A stretch of 40,822 nucleotides of DNA from an uncultured Lachnospiraceae bacterium (GTDB lineage: Bacteria > Bacillota > Clostridia > Lachnospirales > Lachnospiraceae). Shown here piece after piece: positions 8,306 to 16,987 of the stretch (position 1 is the stretch's first letter; every line of letters starts with the position of its first letter). The notes under the pieces were generated by a model. It ran no database searches. It was not told where the DNA came from and saw only the letters and a program-made list of their open reading frames with translations. The stretch spans positions 1 to 40,822 of the forward strand of contig CAMQTN010000023.1 in the NCBI GenBank assembly GCA_947037115.1. The letters run 5' to 3'. The position numbers and the translations under genes are program-made.

Positions 8306-8428
8306 CCCATACGGGATTTTCACAATCCGGAGCAGAGTTTGTTAAAAGAGTGCGGTGGATGCCTTATGTCCTTCTTAAAAGTGTGGTTAAGAAATTCTGT
8401 GATTACGATTGTGAAAATCCTGTATGGG
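8306..8428. repeat. 22-bp inverted repeat around 79 bp: candidate invertible element
   Basis: The left arm 8306-8327 (starting CCCATACGGGATTTT, ending CACAATC) matches the reverse complement of the right arm 8407-8428 at 21 of 22 positions; the single difference is G8313 against T8421. The arms enclose 79 bp (8328-8406) with no gene. The unit fills the gap between the GT2 and GT4 genes and ends 41 nt before the GT4 start. Arm and spacer sizes match known phase-variable promoter invertons, which commonly precede glycan genes in gut bacteria. No strong promoter is visible in either orientation; a TTAACA -35-like element appears in the flipped form. Alternatives: a long RNA hairpin, or a MITE. 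No target-site duplication flanks it. Confidence 0.6.
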
Positions 8429-8469
8429 CGGAAGGTATCTGTAATTTTGTTTTACAGGAAGTACAGATT

Positions 8470-9600
8470 ATGAAAAATATTGTTTTAATTGGGCCGGTAT
8501 ATCCATACAAAGGCGGTATCGCTCACTATTCCAGCCTTTTATACCGGGCGCTGTCAAAAGAGAATAGTGTGGAAATGATATCGTACAAGATGCAGTATCC
8601 AAAAATTTTTTTCAAAAAAGAACAAAGGGATTTCGATGATGATATGTTTCGCGTGGAGGGAGCGGAATTTCTGATCAATACGGCAAATCCGTTTAATATT
8701 GCGAAGGTGGGAAGGACAATCAGAAGAAAGCAGCCTGACCTGGTAATTATACAGTGGTGGCATCCGTATTTTGCCCCATGCTATTGGATTTTGGAGAGCG
8801 TACTCGGAAAAAAAGTAAAAAAAGTGTGTATCTGCCATAACGTATTTCCGCATGAGCGGTTTGTGCTTGACCGATCTTTGACGAAGCTGGCGCTGAAACG
8901 GGCAGACGCTTTTATCGTACATTCCATGAGCGACGAGAGAGATCTCCTGGCAATTAAAGGAAACGCGGATTTCAGATATAACCCACATCCGACCTACAAC
9001 GCGTTTAAATTAGAGAATATGTCGAAACAGCAGGCGCGGGACAGGCTGCATATATCATGCGATACAAGGGTACTGCTTTTTTTTGGATTTGTAAGGGAGT
9101 ACAAGGGACTGAAATACCTTTTGCAGGCCATGCAGAGTATCAAAAACAAAATTGCGGATATCAGGCTTCTGGTAGTGGGTTCCTTTAACGGCGATAAACA
9201 GGATTATATGAAAATGATTGAGGACAATGGCATTTCTGATTGTGTGGAAGTGTTCGACCAATATATTCCCGATCATGAGGTGGAACAGTATTTTGCCGCG
9301 AGTGATCTGGTGGTACTGCCATATGAATCAGCGACCCAGAGCGGCATAGTGCAGATTGCGTATGGTTTTGAAAAACCGGTTGTTGTGACAAACGTGGGAG
9401 GGCTGCCCGATGTGGTAGAGGACGGCAGGACGGGATATGTAGTGGAATCCAGGAATCCGGGAGCTCTTTCTGAGGCGGTGGTAAATTATTTCCTGCAGGA
9501 CAGAGAACAGGAGTTTGTAGAGAACGTTAAGAAGGCGGCGGACCGGTTTGACTGGGACAGGATGGTTGAGAAGATAGACAGTTTCTGTGAGAGAACATAG
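8470..9600 (+). CDS. Family 4 glycosyltransferase (GT-B fold)
   Basis: The 376-residue protein shows GT4 organisation: N-terminal IGPVYPYKGGIAHYSS glycine-rich acceptor-domain loop, then the second Rossmann domain from about residue 195 (LLFFGFVREYKGLKYLLQA). The donor-binding segment is VLPYESATQSGIVQIAYGF followed by PVVVTNVGGLPDVV. In place of the usual E-x7-E the motif reads YESATQSGIVQIA, a recognised subfamily form. There is no membrane segment, so it acts at the inner face. AGGAAG at about 8456-8461 selects ATG 8470. An in-frame ATG at 8350 would begin inside the inverted-repeat element and lacks a ribosome site. It probably adds a hexose to the growing lipid-linked glycan. Confidence 0.88.
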   Translation: MKNIVLIGPVYPYKGGIAHYSSLLYRALSKENSVEMISYKMQYPKIFFKKEQRDFDDDMFRVEGAEFLINTANPFNIAKVGRTIRRKQPDLVIIQWWHPYFAPCYWILESVLGKKVKKVCICHNVFPHERFVLDRSLTKLALKRADAFIVHSMSDERDLLAIKGNADFRYNPHPTYNAFKLENMSKQQARDRLHISCDTRVLLFFGFVREYKGLKYLLQAMQSIKNKIADIRLLVVGSFNGDKQDYMKMIEDNGISDCVEVFDQYIPDHEVEQYFAASDLVVLPYESATQSGIVQIAYGFEKPVVVTNVGGLPDVVEDGRTGYVVESRNPGALSEAVVNYFLQDREQEFVENVKKAADRFDWDRMVEKIDSFCERT

Positions 9601-9748
9601 ACAGACGGGCGGACAAAGATATAGCAGGAAATACCTGCGCAGGGAGAAGTGCAGGCCGGGATGATGGAGAAAGCGTACTTTGACAATTTCATATCTTACA
9701 GGGGATGAAAGACTGAATAAACGAAAAAACGTTTTAATTAAATGGTAC

Positions 9749-9777
9749 TTGCGTTTCCTCCTGATGCGTGATATAGT
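9749..9777 (+). promoter_or_regulatory. SigmaA-type promoter for the coiled-coil gene
   Basis: TTGCGT (9749-9754), 17-bp spacer, TATAGT (9772-9777). It gives a leader of about 150 nt before the coiled-coil gene. The rest of the 334-nt gap 9601-9934 holds a small GCAGG/CCTGC hairpin near 9624-9638 and a GCACA/TGTGC inverted repeat around 9800-9826. No other gene or known riboswitch is recognisable there. Confidence 0.7.
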
Positions 9778-9934
9778 AAAAACATGAAATCAATTCCGCA
9801 CAGTAAGTTCTTACGTCAGATGTGCGTTGCGCCTGTTACTTTGGCGTCCGGCTTTTCGCCAGAATTTCATGTACAAACAATGAGAAGGCGGGGAGCAGAT
9901 GATCCGCCTGCACACACAAAAGGAGGACAAAGAA

Positions 9935-10282
9935 ATGGTAGACAAAGAAATGTTATCGGCAATATCAGAGTTGCTGGATCAGAAGTTAGAAGAGAAATTG
10001 GATCAAAAACTGGAAGAGAAACTGGAACAAAAATTTGATCAGAAACTGGCGCCGATTTATGCCCGGCTGGATAAAGTGGAGTCGGAACTTACCTATGTCA
10101 GGGTGGTGCAGTTGGAGAATACGGTAATACCGCGTCTCAATACGATAGAAAAATGTTATCTTGACACTTCGAAAAGATATTTGGACAGTACGGAACATAT
10201 TGAAGAAATGAGTGCAGATATCGACGTCCTGAAACAGACGGTTGAGAATCACAGTAACATGCTGAATAAGATACTGGCATAG
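9935..10282 (+). CDS. Small conserved coiled-coil protein of unknown function
   Basis: The 115-residue protein is almost wholly predicted coiled coil. Residues 14-35 consist of near-repeats of (D/E)QKLEEKL, mirrored as imperfect direct repeats in the DNA. The remainder (VESELTYVRVVQLENTVIPR, NTIEKCYLDTSKRYL) is also helical. I recognise it as a type common in Lachnospiraceae genomes but know of no assigned function. AGGAGG at 9921-9926 selects ATG 9935. It has its own promoter and terminator and is therefore an independent unit embedded in the glycan cluster rather than part of that operon. Confidence 0.8.
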   Translation: MVDKEMLSAISELLDQKLEEKLDQKLEEKLEQKFDQKLAPIYARLDKVESELTYVRVVQLENTVIPRLNTIEKCYLDTSKRYLDSTEHIEEMSADIDVLKQTVENHSNMLNKILA

Positions 10283-10316
10283 AGCAGCAGTGCAGATATC
10301 ATAAAAGATAAACAGG

Positions 10317-10364
10317 AAACTCCCAATGTAAGATATGAGGTTATCTTATGTTGGGAGTTTTTTA
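10317..10364 (+). terminator. Rho-independent terminator after the coiled-coil gene
   Basis: AAACTCCCAA (10317-10326) pairs with TTGGGAGTTT (10351-10360), and TAAGATA (10329-10335) pairs with TATCTTA (10342-10348), separated by a TG/TG internal loop and capped by a 6-nt loop. T residues follow to 10363. The stem is long and perfect apart from the internal loop. Confidence 0.9.
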
Positions 10365-10409
10365 TATTAGGAAAAATAGGACATACGCGGTAAAGGAGCA
10401 GAATAAAAC

Positions 10410-11384
10410 ATGAAGATATTAGTGACCGGGGCAACAGGGTTCATAGGACAAAATTTAGTCGAACGTTTATTACAGGAAGGATATGATGTTTTATGCGTTA
10501 CCCGGAAGCCAATAGCTGAGAATTTATTTGACAGAAAAGTCGAAAATATTGTGCTTGATCTACAGGAAATTGAAAAACTGGGGCGCCGGATGGATGGTGT
10601 GGATGTTGTGATTCATATGGCAGCACAGTTGGGCCATTATGGTATACCATATGAATATTTTTATCAGGTAAACTACATGGCGTCAGTGAAGTTAGCAAAA
10701 CTGGCGATTCAGTATGGGGTGAAACAGTTCATACTGTGCAGTGCGCCGTTTGTGGTTGGTCTTGGGAAACGGTCTTCCGGGGAAGACGAGCCATACGCGC
10801 CAAAGGACGCTTACTCCGAAACAAAGATGCTTGCAGAACTGGGGATTATAAATGTCTGCGAGGGAAGGATACCATATACGGTCTTACGGCCATCTTATGT
10901 ATATGGAAAAGGGGATGTAAGACGCGTTTCCCTGTATAAAAGCATTGAAAAGAAATATTTTGTCCTGACAACGAATGGAAAGGCATATATCCATCCTACA
11001 TATGTTTCGGATATTGTAGACGGTTTTTTGCTGGCAATTATGAATGAAAATGCATATGGCGAAATATTTAACCTGGGAGCGGAGAAAGACTGCACAGCTT
11101 TAAAATATTTGCGATGTATTGCAGAGAATGTGGGAAGCCGGTTAATACAGATAAATATTGGCTATGGATTATCAGGGGTATTTGCAGATACTGTGGACGT
11201 TTTCTCCAAGAAAATATTTCATAAGGCAGGATTTGTAAATAGAGGCAGAATAGATTTTTTTGCGAAAGATCATTCCTGCAATATTGAGAAAGCAAAAGAA
11301 AAACTTGGCTACCGGCCTAAGATAAGTCTGGAGGAGGGAGTCAGGATGTCAATAGCGTGGGCCAGGGATAAAGGATATATGTAA
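10410..11384 (+). CDS. NAD-dependent epimerase/dehydratase (extended SDR)
   Basis: The 324-residue protein starts with the nucleotide-binding motif TGATGFIGQNL (GxxGxxG) and has D/E at the end of strand 2. The catalytic pair Y-x3-K lies in AYSETKMLAE, preceded by the serine-containing ILCSAPFVVG, as in extended short-chain dehydrogenases that modify nucleotide sugars. AAGGAG at about 10392-10397 precedes the start. It opens a tightly packed run through 16857, suggesting it makes or alters the sugar donor for this glycan. Substrate cannot be read from sequence. DNA from here to 16857 looks more A+T-rich than the cluster's first genes. Confidence 0.85.
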   Translation: MKILVTGATGFIGQNLVERLLQEGYDVLCVTRKPIAENLFDRKVENIVLDLQEIEKLGRRMDGVDVVIHMAAQLGHYGIPYEYFYQVNYMASVKLAKLAIQYGVKQFILCSAPFVVGLGKRSSGEDEPYAPKDAYSETKMLAELGIINVCEGRIPYTVLRPSYVYGKGDVRRVSLYKSIEKKYFVLTTNGKAYIHPTYVSDIVDGFLLAIMNENAYGEIFNLGAEKDCTALKYLRCIAENVGSRLIQINIGYGLSGVFADTVDVFSKKIFHKAGFVNRGRIDFFAKDHSCNIEKAKEKLGYRPKISLEEGVRMSIAWARDKGYM

Positions 11385-11401
11385 AAAGGGAGATACATCT
11401 G

Positions 11402-12187
11402 ATGGAAAAAGAAGTGTTCGGCGTTATTTATGAACGATTTTCGGTTGGCAGAAAACTGGACAGAATTGCACGAAAATATAATATTAAAACAGTCCTGGAG
11501 ATGCCGGCCCACGGAGCGAAAGCAATGCCCTCTATTTATTCGCTGGGATTTGCGGATAAGGCGAAAAGGATAACGCTTGTGAACGGCAATGAAAAGTATA
11601 TCTCAGAATGGAAAAAAGTGTCGGCGGACCAAAAAGTAGTTTGGAAGCAGGAAGAAGATATTCTGCATACTTCTTTTCGGGATAATCAGTTTGATTTTGT
11701 CTGGAATTTTGCATTTCTTCCCACCTGCAATGATCCGGATGCGCTTTTAGAAGAGATGAAGAGAGTGAGCAGTAAGTATATAGCGATATTTTCAGTCAAT
11801 GCAGGAAATATCGGATTCCCGATTCATCGAATCGTGCATAAAAGGACGGGAATACCGTGGACACACGGAGATATCCGGTATAATGACAGACATTTTATCA
11901 GGAGGAAAATGTTGGAGCAGGGGTTGAAAATAGTGGAAACAGGGTTTGCAGACTGTCCCGTTTGGCCGGATTCTTTAGGATTCCGTGATGTAAGGCTGCA
12001 TCGTATGAATGTTGATTTAAACAGGATGGACTGGGAGTCTGATTATCCGGGTATGTTAAGTAAAAATGCGTTTCCGCTCTGGGTAAAGATGGTTTATCTG
12101 GTTGAAAAGTTTCCGATGCCGAAATTTATAAAATCCATTCATTCACATATTAACTATATTATTGCGGAGAAACAGGTTAAAGCATGA
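11402..12187 (+). CDS. Methyltransferase-like protein (class I SAM fold, divergent motif I)
   Basis: The 261-residue protein resembles type-11 SAM methyltransferases. VLEMPAHGAKAM stands where the glycine-rich SAM loop should be, but is poor in glycine. ITLVNGNEKY follows as the ribose-binding acidic region replaced by N, and FDFVWNFAFL with DALLEEMKRVSSKYIAIF matches motifs IV-V. The weak motif I makes catalytic activity uncertain. GGGAG precedes ATG 11402. The stop overlaps the next gene's ATG by four bases, so the two are probably translationally coupled with the radical SAM enzyme. Confidence 0.65.
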   Translation: MEKEVFGVIYERFSVGRKLDRIARKYNIKTVLEMPAHGAKAMPSIYSLGFADKAKRITLVNGNEKYISEWKKVSADQKVVWKQEEDILHTSFRDNQFDFVWNFAFLPTCNDPDALLEEMKRVSSKYIAIFSVNAGNIGFPIHRIVHKRTGIPWTHGDIRYNDRHFIRRKMLEQGLKIVETGFADCPVWPDSLGFRDVRLHRMNVDLNRMDWESDYPGMLSKNAFPLWVKMVYLVEKFPMPKFIKSIHSHINYIIAEKQVKA

Positions 12188-13332
12188 AAAAAATCGATTT
12201 ATTTACAAAATTACTGCCATATCTGGGCAGTTATAAACTGAACAGATGGTTTGGATACAAAAATTTCAGCCCCATGACATTAACTTATTCGGTAACGGCA
12301 GCCTGTCAGTCAAGATGCAAAACCTGTCAGATAGGGGCTATGTTCTGTCAGGACCCTGCCCGGCCGGAAAAAGATTTAAAATTGGAGGAAATTGAGAGGA
12401 TCTTCCAATCTATGAATCCTGTTTATTTTTTTAACATGAGCGGCGGGGAGCCGTTTATGAGAAATGACCTGCCGGAAATTGTAGATTTGGCGTGCAGATA
12501 TTTGAAACCGCGGGTGGTGCATACGCCGACTAATGCAATTTTAACTGACAGAATTATCGAAAACACAGAAAAGATCGTTCACATTGTGAGAAAGTATGAC
12601 GCATCCGTTCCTTTTACAGTGAAGCCGTCAATCGATGGCGTAGGCGGGCTGCATGATGAAATACGCGGAGTGAAAGGGAATTTTGAGTGTCTCCTGAGAA
12701 CGATTGACGGATTAAAAAAACTAGAAGAGAAGTATGACAACTTTCATCTGGAATTGGGAACCGTCATTTCTAACTTTAATATTGATCATCTGGAGGAGAT
12801 AGAGGATTTTGTGCATTCGCTTGGGGTGGAGAGCTATAGGAATGAAGTGGCGGAGTGCAGAACGGAATTTTTCAATTTGCAGGATGAAATTACCCCATCG
12901 GCAGAAATTTACCAAAGACTGATAAAAGATTTTGCAGCGAAGGTGGAGGAGAATATCGGGAAAAAGAAAAAACTCGCAAGAACGACAGAAGCGATGCGGG
13001 TTGTTTACTATGATATTGCCGGAAAGATACTGGAGGAGAAGCGGCAGGTGATCCCGTGTTATGCAGGGGTTTCCAATGTACATATCAATTATGACGGCGG
13101 CGTATGGCCATGCTGTGTGTTGGGGTATGAGAAAGAGATGGGCAATCTGAGGGATTATAACTATGATTTTCAAAGTCTGTGGCACTCGGAAAAGGCGCAG
13201 ACGGTAAGAAGATATATCAAAGAAAAAAATTGTGCCTGTCCTTTGGCGAATCAGGCATATAGTAATGAACTATTGCATTTACCGAGTTTATGCAAAGCAG
13301 GTGTTAAATCTATCAAATACAGTTTTAAATAA
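12184..13332 (+). CDS. Radical SAM enzyme with SPASM-type C-terminus
   Basis: The 382-residue protein has the radical SAM cluster motif C41-x3-C45-x2-C48 (AACQSRCKTCQIG) and the SAM-binding SGGEPFMRND loop. A C-terminal cysteine-rich region (C292, C310-C311 in VWPCCVLGY, C350, C352) resembles SPASM/Twitch auxiliary-cluster domains. Such enzymes modify peptides, sugars or other small substrates by radical chemistry. No ribosomal peptide precursor is visible nearby, and the position inside a glycan operon favours a sugar or lipid-linked substrate (inference). Start coupled to the previous stop by an ATGA overlap. Confidence 0.88.
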   Translation: MKKIDLFTKLLPYLGSYKLNRWFGYKNFSPMTLTYSVTAACQSRCKTCQIGAMFCQDPARPEKDLKLEEIERIFQSMNPVYFFNMSGGEPFMRNDLPEIVDLACRYLKPRVVHTPTNAILTDRIIENTEKIVHIVRKYDASVPFTVKPSIDGVGGLHDEIRGVKGNFECLLRTIDGLKKLEEKYDNFHLELGTVISNFNIDHLEEIEDFVHSLGVESYRNEVAECRTEFFNLQDEITPSAEIYQRLIKDFAAKVEENIGKKKKLARTTEAMRVVYYDIAGKILEEKRQVIPCYAGVSNVHINYDGGVWPCCVLGYEKEMGNLRDYNYDFQSLWHSEKAQTVRRYIKEKNCACPLANQAYSNELLHLPSLCKAGVKSIKYSFK

Positions 13333-13345
13333 AACGGGGGACAAG

Positions 13346-14062
13346 ATGAAGGATGAATTAACTGGCGCAATTAAGTATGATGGTTTCAAAAAGGCAGGTA
13401 TTTTATCAGAGATAAAGGCAAAAGTTGTGCTCCGTACAAGAAAAAAAGTATTCCGTCTATTTATGGAATACATAAATCCGTGTGCAAAAGACGATATTTT
13501 AGATGCAGGGGTGGCGCCGGTAAAAGGGATTGCAGGAGTAAAAACCGTGACAAACAATTTTTTTGAAGCCTTTTACCCTTACACAGATCATATAACGGCG
13601 ACCAGCATAGAGGATGCAAGTAATCTGGAAGGGGTTTTTAAAGGATTATCTTTTGTAAAAACGGAGCCCTACCATACGCCGTTTTCTGACAAACAGTTTG
13701 ACGCTGTTTTTTGTAATGCGGTAGTGGAACATACGGGTTCAAGAGAACAACAGAAAGCCTTTATACGGGAATATTGCAGGGTGGGGAAAAAGTTTTTTTT
13801 CACTACGCCTAACAGATGGTTTCCGATAGAAGTACATTCCGCGCTGCCGCTTGTTCATTGGATGCCACCCCGGTATTTTCGAAAAGTTTTAAGAATCCTT
13901 GGGAAAGAAGCGCTGGCGGATGAAAGCATTTTAAATCTGCTTACAGAAAAGGAGTTTAAGGCATTGTTCCCCAAAAACGTGAGGTTAAGAATAATCCGAA
14001 TCAGGACAGCAGGATTTGTGTCCAATCTTATCATATGCGGAGAATGGAAGGATAATGAGTAA
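13346..14062 (+). CDS. Class I SAM-dependent methyltransferase
   Basis: The 238-residue protein has DDILDAGVAP at the SAM-binding loop, FDAVFCNAVVEHTGS at motif IV (the type-11 family's VxEH element) and a following helix and strand RVGKKFFFTTPNRWFP. ATG 13346 follows GGGGG (13336-13340) and lies 13 nt after the radical SAM gene. The stop overlaps the next gene by eight bases. It probably methylates a sugar or other group of the surface glycan. The two flanking methyltransferase-like genes and the radical SAM gene form one tailoring block. Confidence 0.8.
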   Translation: MKDELTGAIKYDGFKKAGILSEIKAKVVLRTRKKVFRLFMEYINPCAKDDILDAGVAPVKGIAGVKTVTNNFFEAFYPYTDHITATSIEDASNLEGVFKGLSFVKTEPYHTPFSDKQFDAVFCNAVVEHTGSREQQKAFIREYCRVGKKFFFTTPNRWFPIEVHSALPLVHWMPPRYFRKVLRILGKEALADESILNLLTEKEFKALFPKNVRLRIIRIRTAGFVSNLIICGEWKDNE

Positions 14063-15014
14063 AAAACATAAGATGATGAAATACCTGAAATTTTCAGGAA
14101 GTATGTTAGCGGCCCTTTCCATTTTGTTTGTTGTGTACCGGTTGTATGAGACGGGCGTTGAAAGGGAGGGTTTTGAAAACCATTATCAGACATACTTGTC
14201 TCTGTTTTTATTATCGTCTTTAGCCATATTTAATAATTTCATAAATGCCTTTGCATGGAAACAGTATATTGATTTTTTCTCCGGTGAAAAAAACAGCACA
14301 TATGTTTTGAGCTGTATCTATCTCAAGGCTAATATTCAGAAATATCTGCCGGGAAATGTTGTTCAATATGCCGGAAGGAATTTATTGGCTAAAGAATATG
14401 GGATCAGTCAGAAAAGTATAGCTGCGGCCAGTGTCATGGAGTTGGTTTGGATCAGTGTTTCCGCAGTTTTCTTTTGCGCCGTAATTTCTTTGCAAAATAT
14501 GAGAACTGTTATAAGGCAGTTATGGTCGAACATGATAATAAAAGAAAATATAAAATTTTTTTTTGCCCTGAGTGTAATCGTATTGCTTTTAGGCTTGGCT
14601 GTCTTGGGCAGATCAAAATATAAGCAAACCATTTGTGCATATCTTAATCGAAAATTTCTGATTGTACTGGGCATAACAGGTTTGATTTACATTTTTAATT
14701 TTATTGTCTCGGGATTACTGCTTTCTCTAATTTTTCTTTTGATTATGCATTGTGAAATCAGTTATGTCAGTATTGCCTCAACAAATGTCCTTGCATGGCT
14801 TGCAGGGTATATGGTGCCGGGAAGTCCGGGAGGTATTGGCATCCGGGAGGCTGTTTTAATTTTGCTGCTGGGCACAGAATATTCAAAGGGAACGGTTACG
14901 CTGGCGGCTGTTTTATTAAGAATATGCGGGATAGTCGGAGATTTTTTTTCATACCTTACGGCTTTATGTTTAGAACTATTAGAACACAAAAGGAAATCCA
15001 GACATGTATCATAA
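14055..15014 (+). CDS. Lysylphosphatidylglycerol synthase TM-domain family protein (UPF0104)
   Basis: The 319-residue protein has about 8 membrane segments and the hallmark C-terminal motif GYMVPGSPGGIGIREAV of the LPG_synthase_TM family (MprF flippase domain/AglD-like), plus GNVVQYAGRNLLAKEYG. Family members flip or handle lipid-linked molecules, and stand-alone copies often sit in polyprenyl-glycan clusters. ATG 14055 overlaps the preceding stop and has AAGG just upstream. The soluble aminoacyl-transfer domain of MprF is absent, so lysinylation of lipids is not expected. A role in moving the lipid-linked glycan across the membrane is inference. Confidence 0.82.
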   Translation: MSKKHKMMKYLKFSGSMLAALSILFVVYRLYETGVEREGFENHYQTYLSLFLLSSLAIFNNFINAFAWKQYIDFFSGEKNSTYVLSCIYLKANIQKYLPGNVVQYAGRNLLAKEYGISQKSIAAASVMELVWISVSAVFFCAVISLQNMRTVIRQLWSNMIIKENIKFFFALSVIVLLLGLAVLGRSKYKQTICAYLNRKFLIVLGITGLIYIFNFIVSGLLLSLIFLLIMHCEISYVSIASTNVLAWLAGYMVPGSPGGIGIREAVLILLLGTEYSKGTVTLAAVLLRICGIVGDFFSYLTALCLELLEHKRKSRHVS

Positions 15015-16857
15015 ATTGATGAGTAAATTTATGACAAAGACAGGACTTTTTTTCATTGTCTTTTTCGTTCATATTGCAACAATTCCTCTGTATCATATTC
15101 CGATCATACCAGATGAGCTTAATCCGTTAGCCCTTGGGTTTATGGCGAGGGGCGAAGATTGGAGCCAATACCTGATTGCTGATGGGTACTATTATAAATA
15201 CGGACAGCTGTTTTTTTATTTTCCATTCATATATTTCATTAGAAATAATGTAGTACTATACAGGGTAATGCTGATAGTAAATGCACTGCTCGTTAGTTTT
15301 ATTCCTGTTTGTGCTTATGAAATAGTAACGCGCCATTTAAAAGGTTCAGATAAAAAAACAAATTTTTATGTGTCGCTGCTGACGGCAATGATTCCGGTTA
15401 TTTCCTTAAACAGTAAATACACTTGGTCAGAACCTTTTTTAATGGTTTTGCCGTGGATTATTCTATTATTACTTTTAAATAACATGGAAGGAGAGAAAAG
15501 TAGAAAGAAGAAGTGCTTTTACAGTATATTGACAGCGTTTGTTCAGGTTTATGCGTATATGGTACATACGAGGGGAATTGTTATTCTGACTGCAACCCTG
15601 ATGTGCGTCTGCGTGATGCGGATTGTTTTCCAAAATAAAAATATGCAGTTAGGGATCTATTTTACTGCGACACTGTTACTGCTTATTTTTGACAGAGAGA
15701 TTGGAACGATGTGCCAGAAGATCTTATATGGCAGCACAGAGAACTTGACAGGCGGATCGCTTGGGTTTTTAACCAGTGAGTTTATCGGTAAACTTTTTTC
15801 GTTCAGGGGACTTAAAATCTGGGGAGAGGAGATAATTGGATGGTTGTTTGCCAGCGTTGCCAGTACGTTTGGCCTGGTAAGTCTGGGGCTGGTGGCTTCT
15901 TTTGCCATAATGGTTCGATTTCGGGAATGGAAGACAAGCAGGCAGGAACTGCTCATTATTATTTTTTCGATTTTATGCTTTTGTGGAGCGCTTATTTTGG
16001 GCACTGTTTTTTTTCTGGATAATCTCCTTATGATTAACAGTATTGAAATAAGCGAAAGAGGAGATAAGCTTATTTATGTCAGATATCTGAATGGGGCAAA
16101 TGTATGCATTAGTTTCATCGGTTTGTATTACATTATGCTGAAAAGGAAACTATGGACGACAGCACGACTTTCTTATTCAATCATTCTCTTTATTCTTTTA
16201 CACGGCTTTTTTTTGAGTGTTATCGCGAAAAGAATTGATCATACGGTTACCTGGTCAAATGTTATGGTCACAATTAATTATTTGTGTGATTTAAAACAGT
16301 GCGTCAGAGGGGGACTGTATTCCTCTGCTGGTTTCCTGTCAGGAGGAATTGCGGTTTTCAGTCTGGCTGCATTTCTGGTCTTTTTCATTGTTCTTGTGAA
16401 CAAAAAGAGAACAAATATATTTTTCTCTATTTTTCTGACAGTTTTTCTGATGGCATATGTATGGAATTCTTACAATGTTATATATAGATCGGACATATAT
16501 GTGACAGAAACAATAGAAGAGTACGGCGATGTAATCAAAAGTGTTCGGGGAGAGGAAAGACTGACCAATATCTATTTGGATGATGAGATCCTGCGGTGTG
16601 GATTTCAATATTATTTCTCTGATTACTATGTTCTGACAAAAAGGGATAATAACAGGAAGAATGTTCAGGACATGTTTATCATATCCCCGGATGGCACATA
16701 TAACACAGAATTATTTGTTGATGAATATTTTGAGGTGCTCGATTTAGAAGGAGGAGATTTGGGCAGCCATATATATGTTAAGGGCAGCTCCCTTAATGAA
16801 AGATTACAGGAGAAGGGTTATAGGACGCAAAGGGTTGTTGATGTTGAGATCAGGTAA
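15004..16857 (+). CDS. Second polytopic GT-C-type membrane protein
   Basis: The 617-residue protein has about 11-12 hydrophobic segments and a C-terminal soluble part. The first external loop carries IIPDELNPLALG (D37-E38) and DGYYYKYGQLFF, parallel to PDEFGYW and LGYYYSFGYSL in the cluster's first GT-C protein, so the two are distant paralogues. A polyprenyl-phosphate-sugar-dependent transferase role is inferred from that match. AAAGGA precedes the start, which overlaps the previous gene by 11 nt. It is the last gene of the A+T-richer block; 130 nt without a recognised element separate it from the next gene. Confidence 0.7.
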   Translation: MYHKLMSKFMTKTGLFFIVFFVHIATIPLYHIPIIPDELNPLALGFMARGEDWSQYLIADGYYYKYGQLFFYFPFIYFIRNNVVLYRVMLIVNALLVSFIPVCAYEIVTRHLKGSDKKTNFYVSLLTAMIPVISLNSKYTWSEPFLMVLPWIILLLLLNNMEGEKSRKKKCFYSILTAFVQVYAYMVHTRGIVILTATLMCVCVMRIVFQNKNMQLGIYFTATLLLLIFDREIGTMCQKILYGSTENLTGGSLGFLTSEFIGKLFSFRGLKIWGEEIIGWLFASVASTFGLVSLGLVASFAIMVRFREWKTSRQELLIIIFSILCFCGALILGTVFFLDNLLMINSIEISERGDKLIYVRYLNGANVCISFIGLYYIMLKRKLWTTARLSYSIILFILLHGFFLSVIAKRIDHTVTWSNVMVTINYLCDLKQCVRGGLYSSAGFLSGGIAVFSLAAFLVFFIVLVNKKRTNIFFSIFLTVFLMAYVWNSYNVIYRSDIYVTETIEEYGDVIKSVRGEERLTNIYLDDEILRCGFQYYFSDYYVLTKRDNNRKNVQDMFIISPDGTYNTELFVDEYFEVLDLEGGDLGSHIYVKGSSLNERLQEKGYRTQRVVDVEIR

Positions 16858-16987
16858 GAGCGGAGCCGCAAGCTGTAGGGTAGGCGGAATTTAGGGCTGC
16901 TACAGAATTGTAATCATAAATGTCCAACCGGGGCTGTCGAGAAGAGAGGATTTCATAAATGAATCTAAATAGCAGAAAGGACTCCAA

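Noticed and set aside
8350..8469. N-terminal extension of the GT4 protein to an ATG at 8350
   Set aside because: It begins inside the inverted-repeat element, lacks a ribosome site and adds no family sequence. ATG 8470 has AGGAAG and starts with the expected motif.
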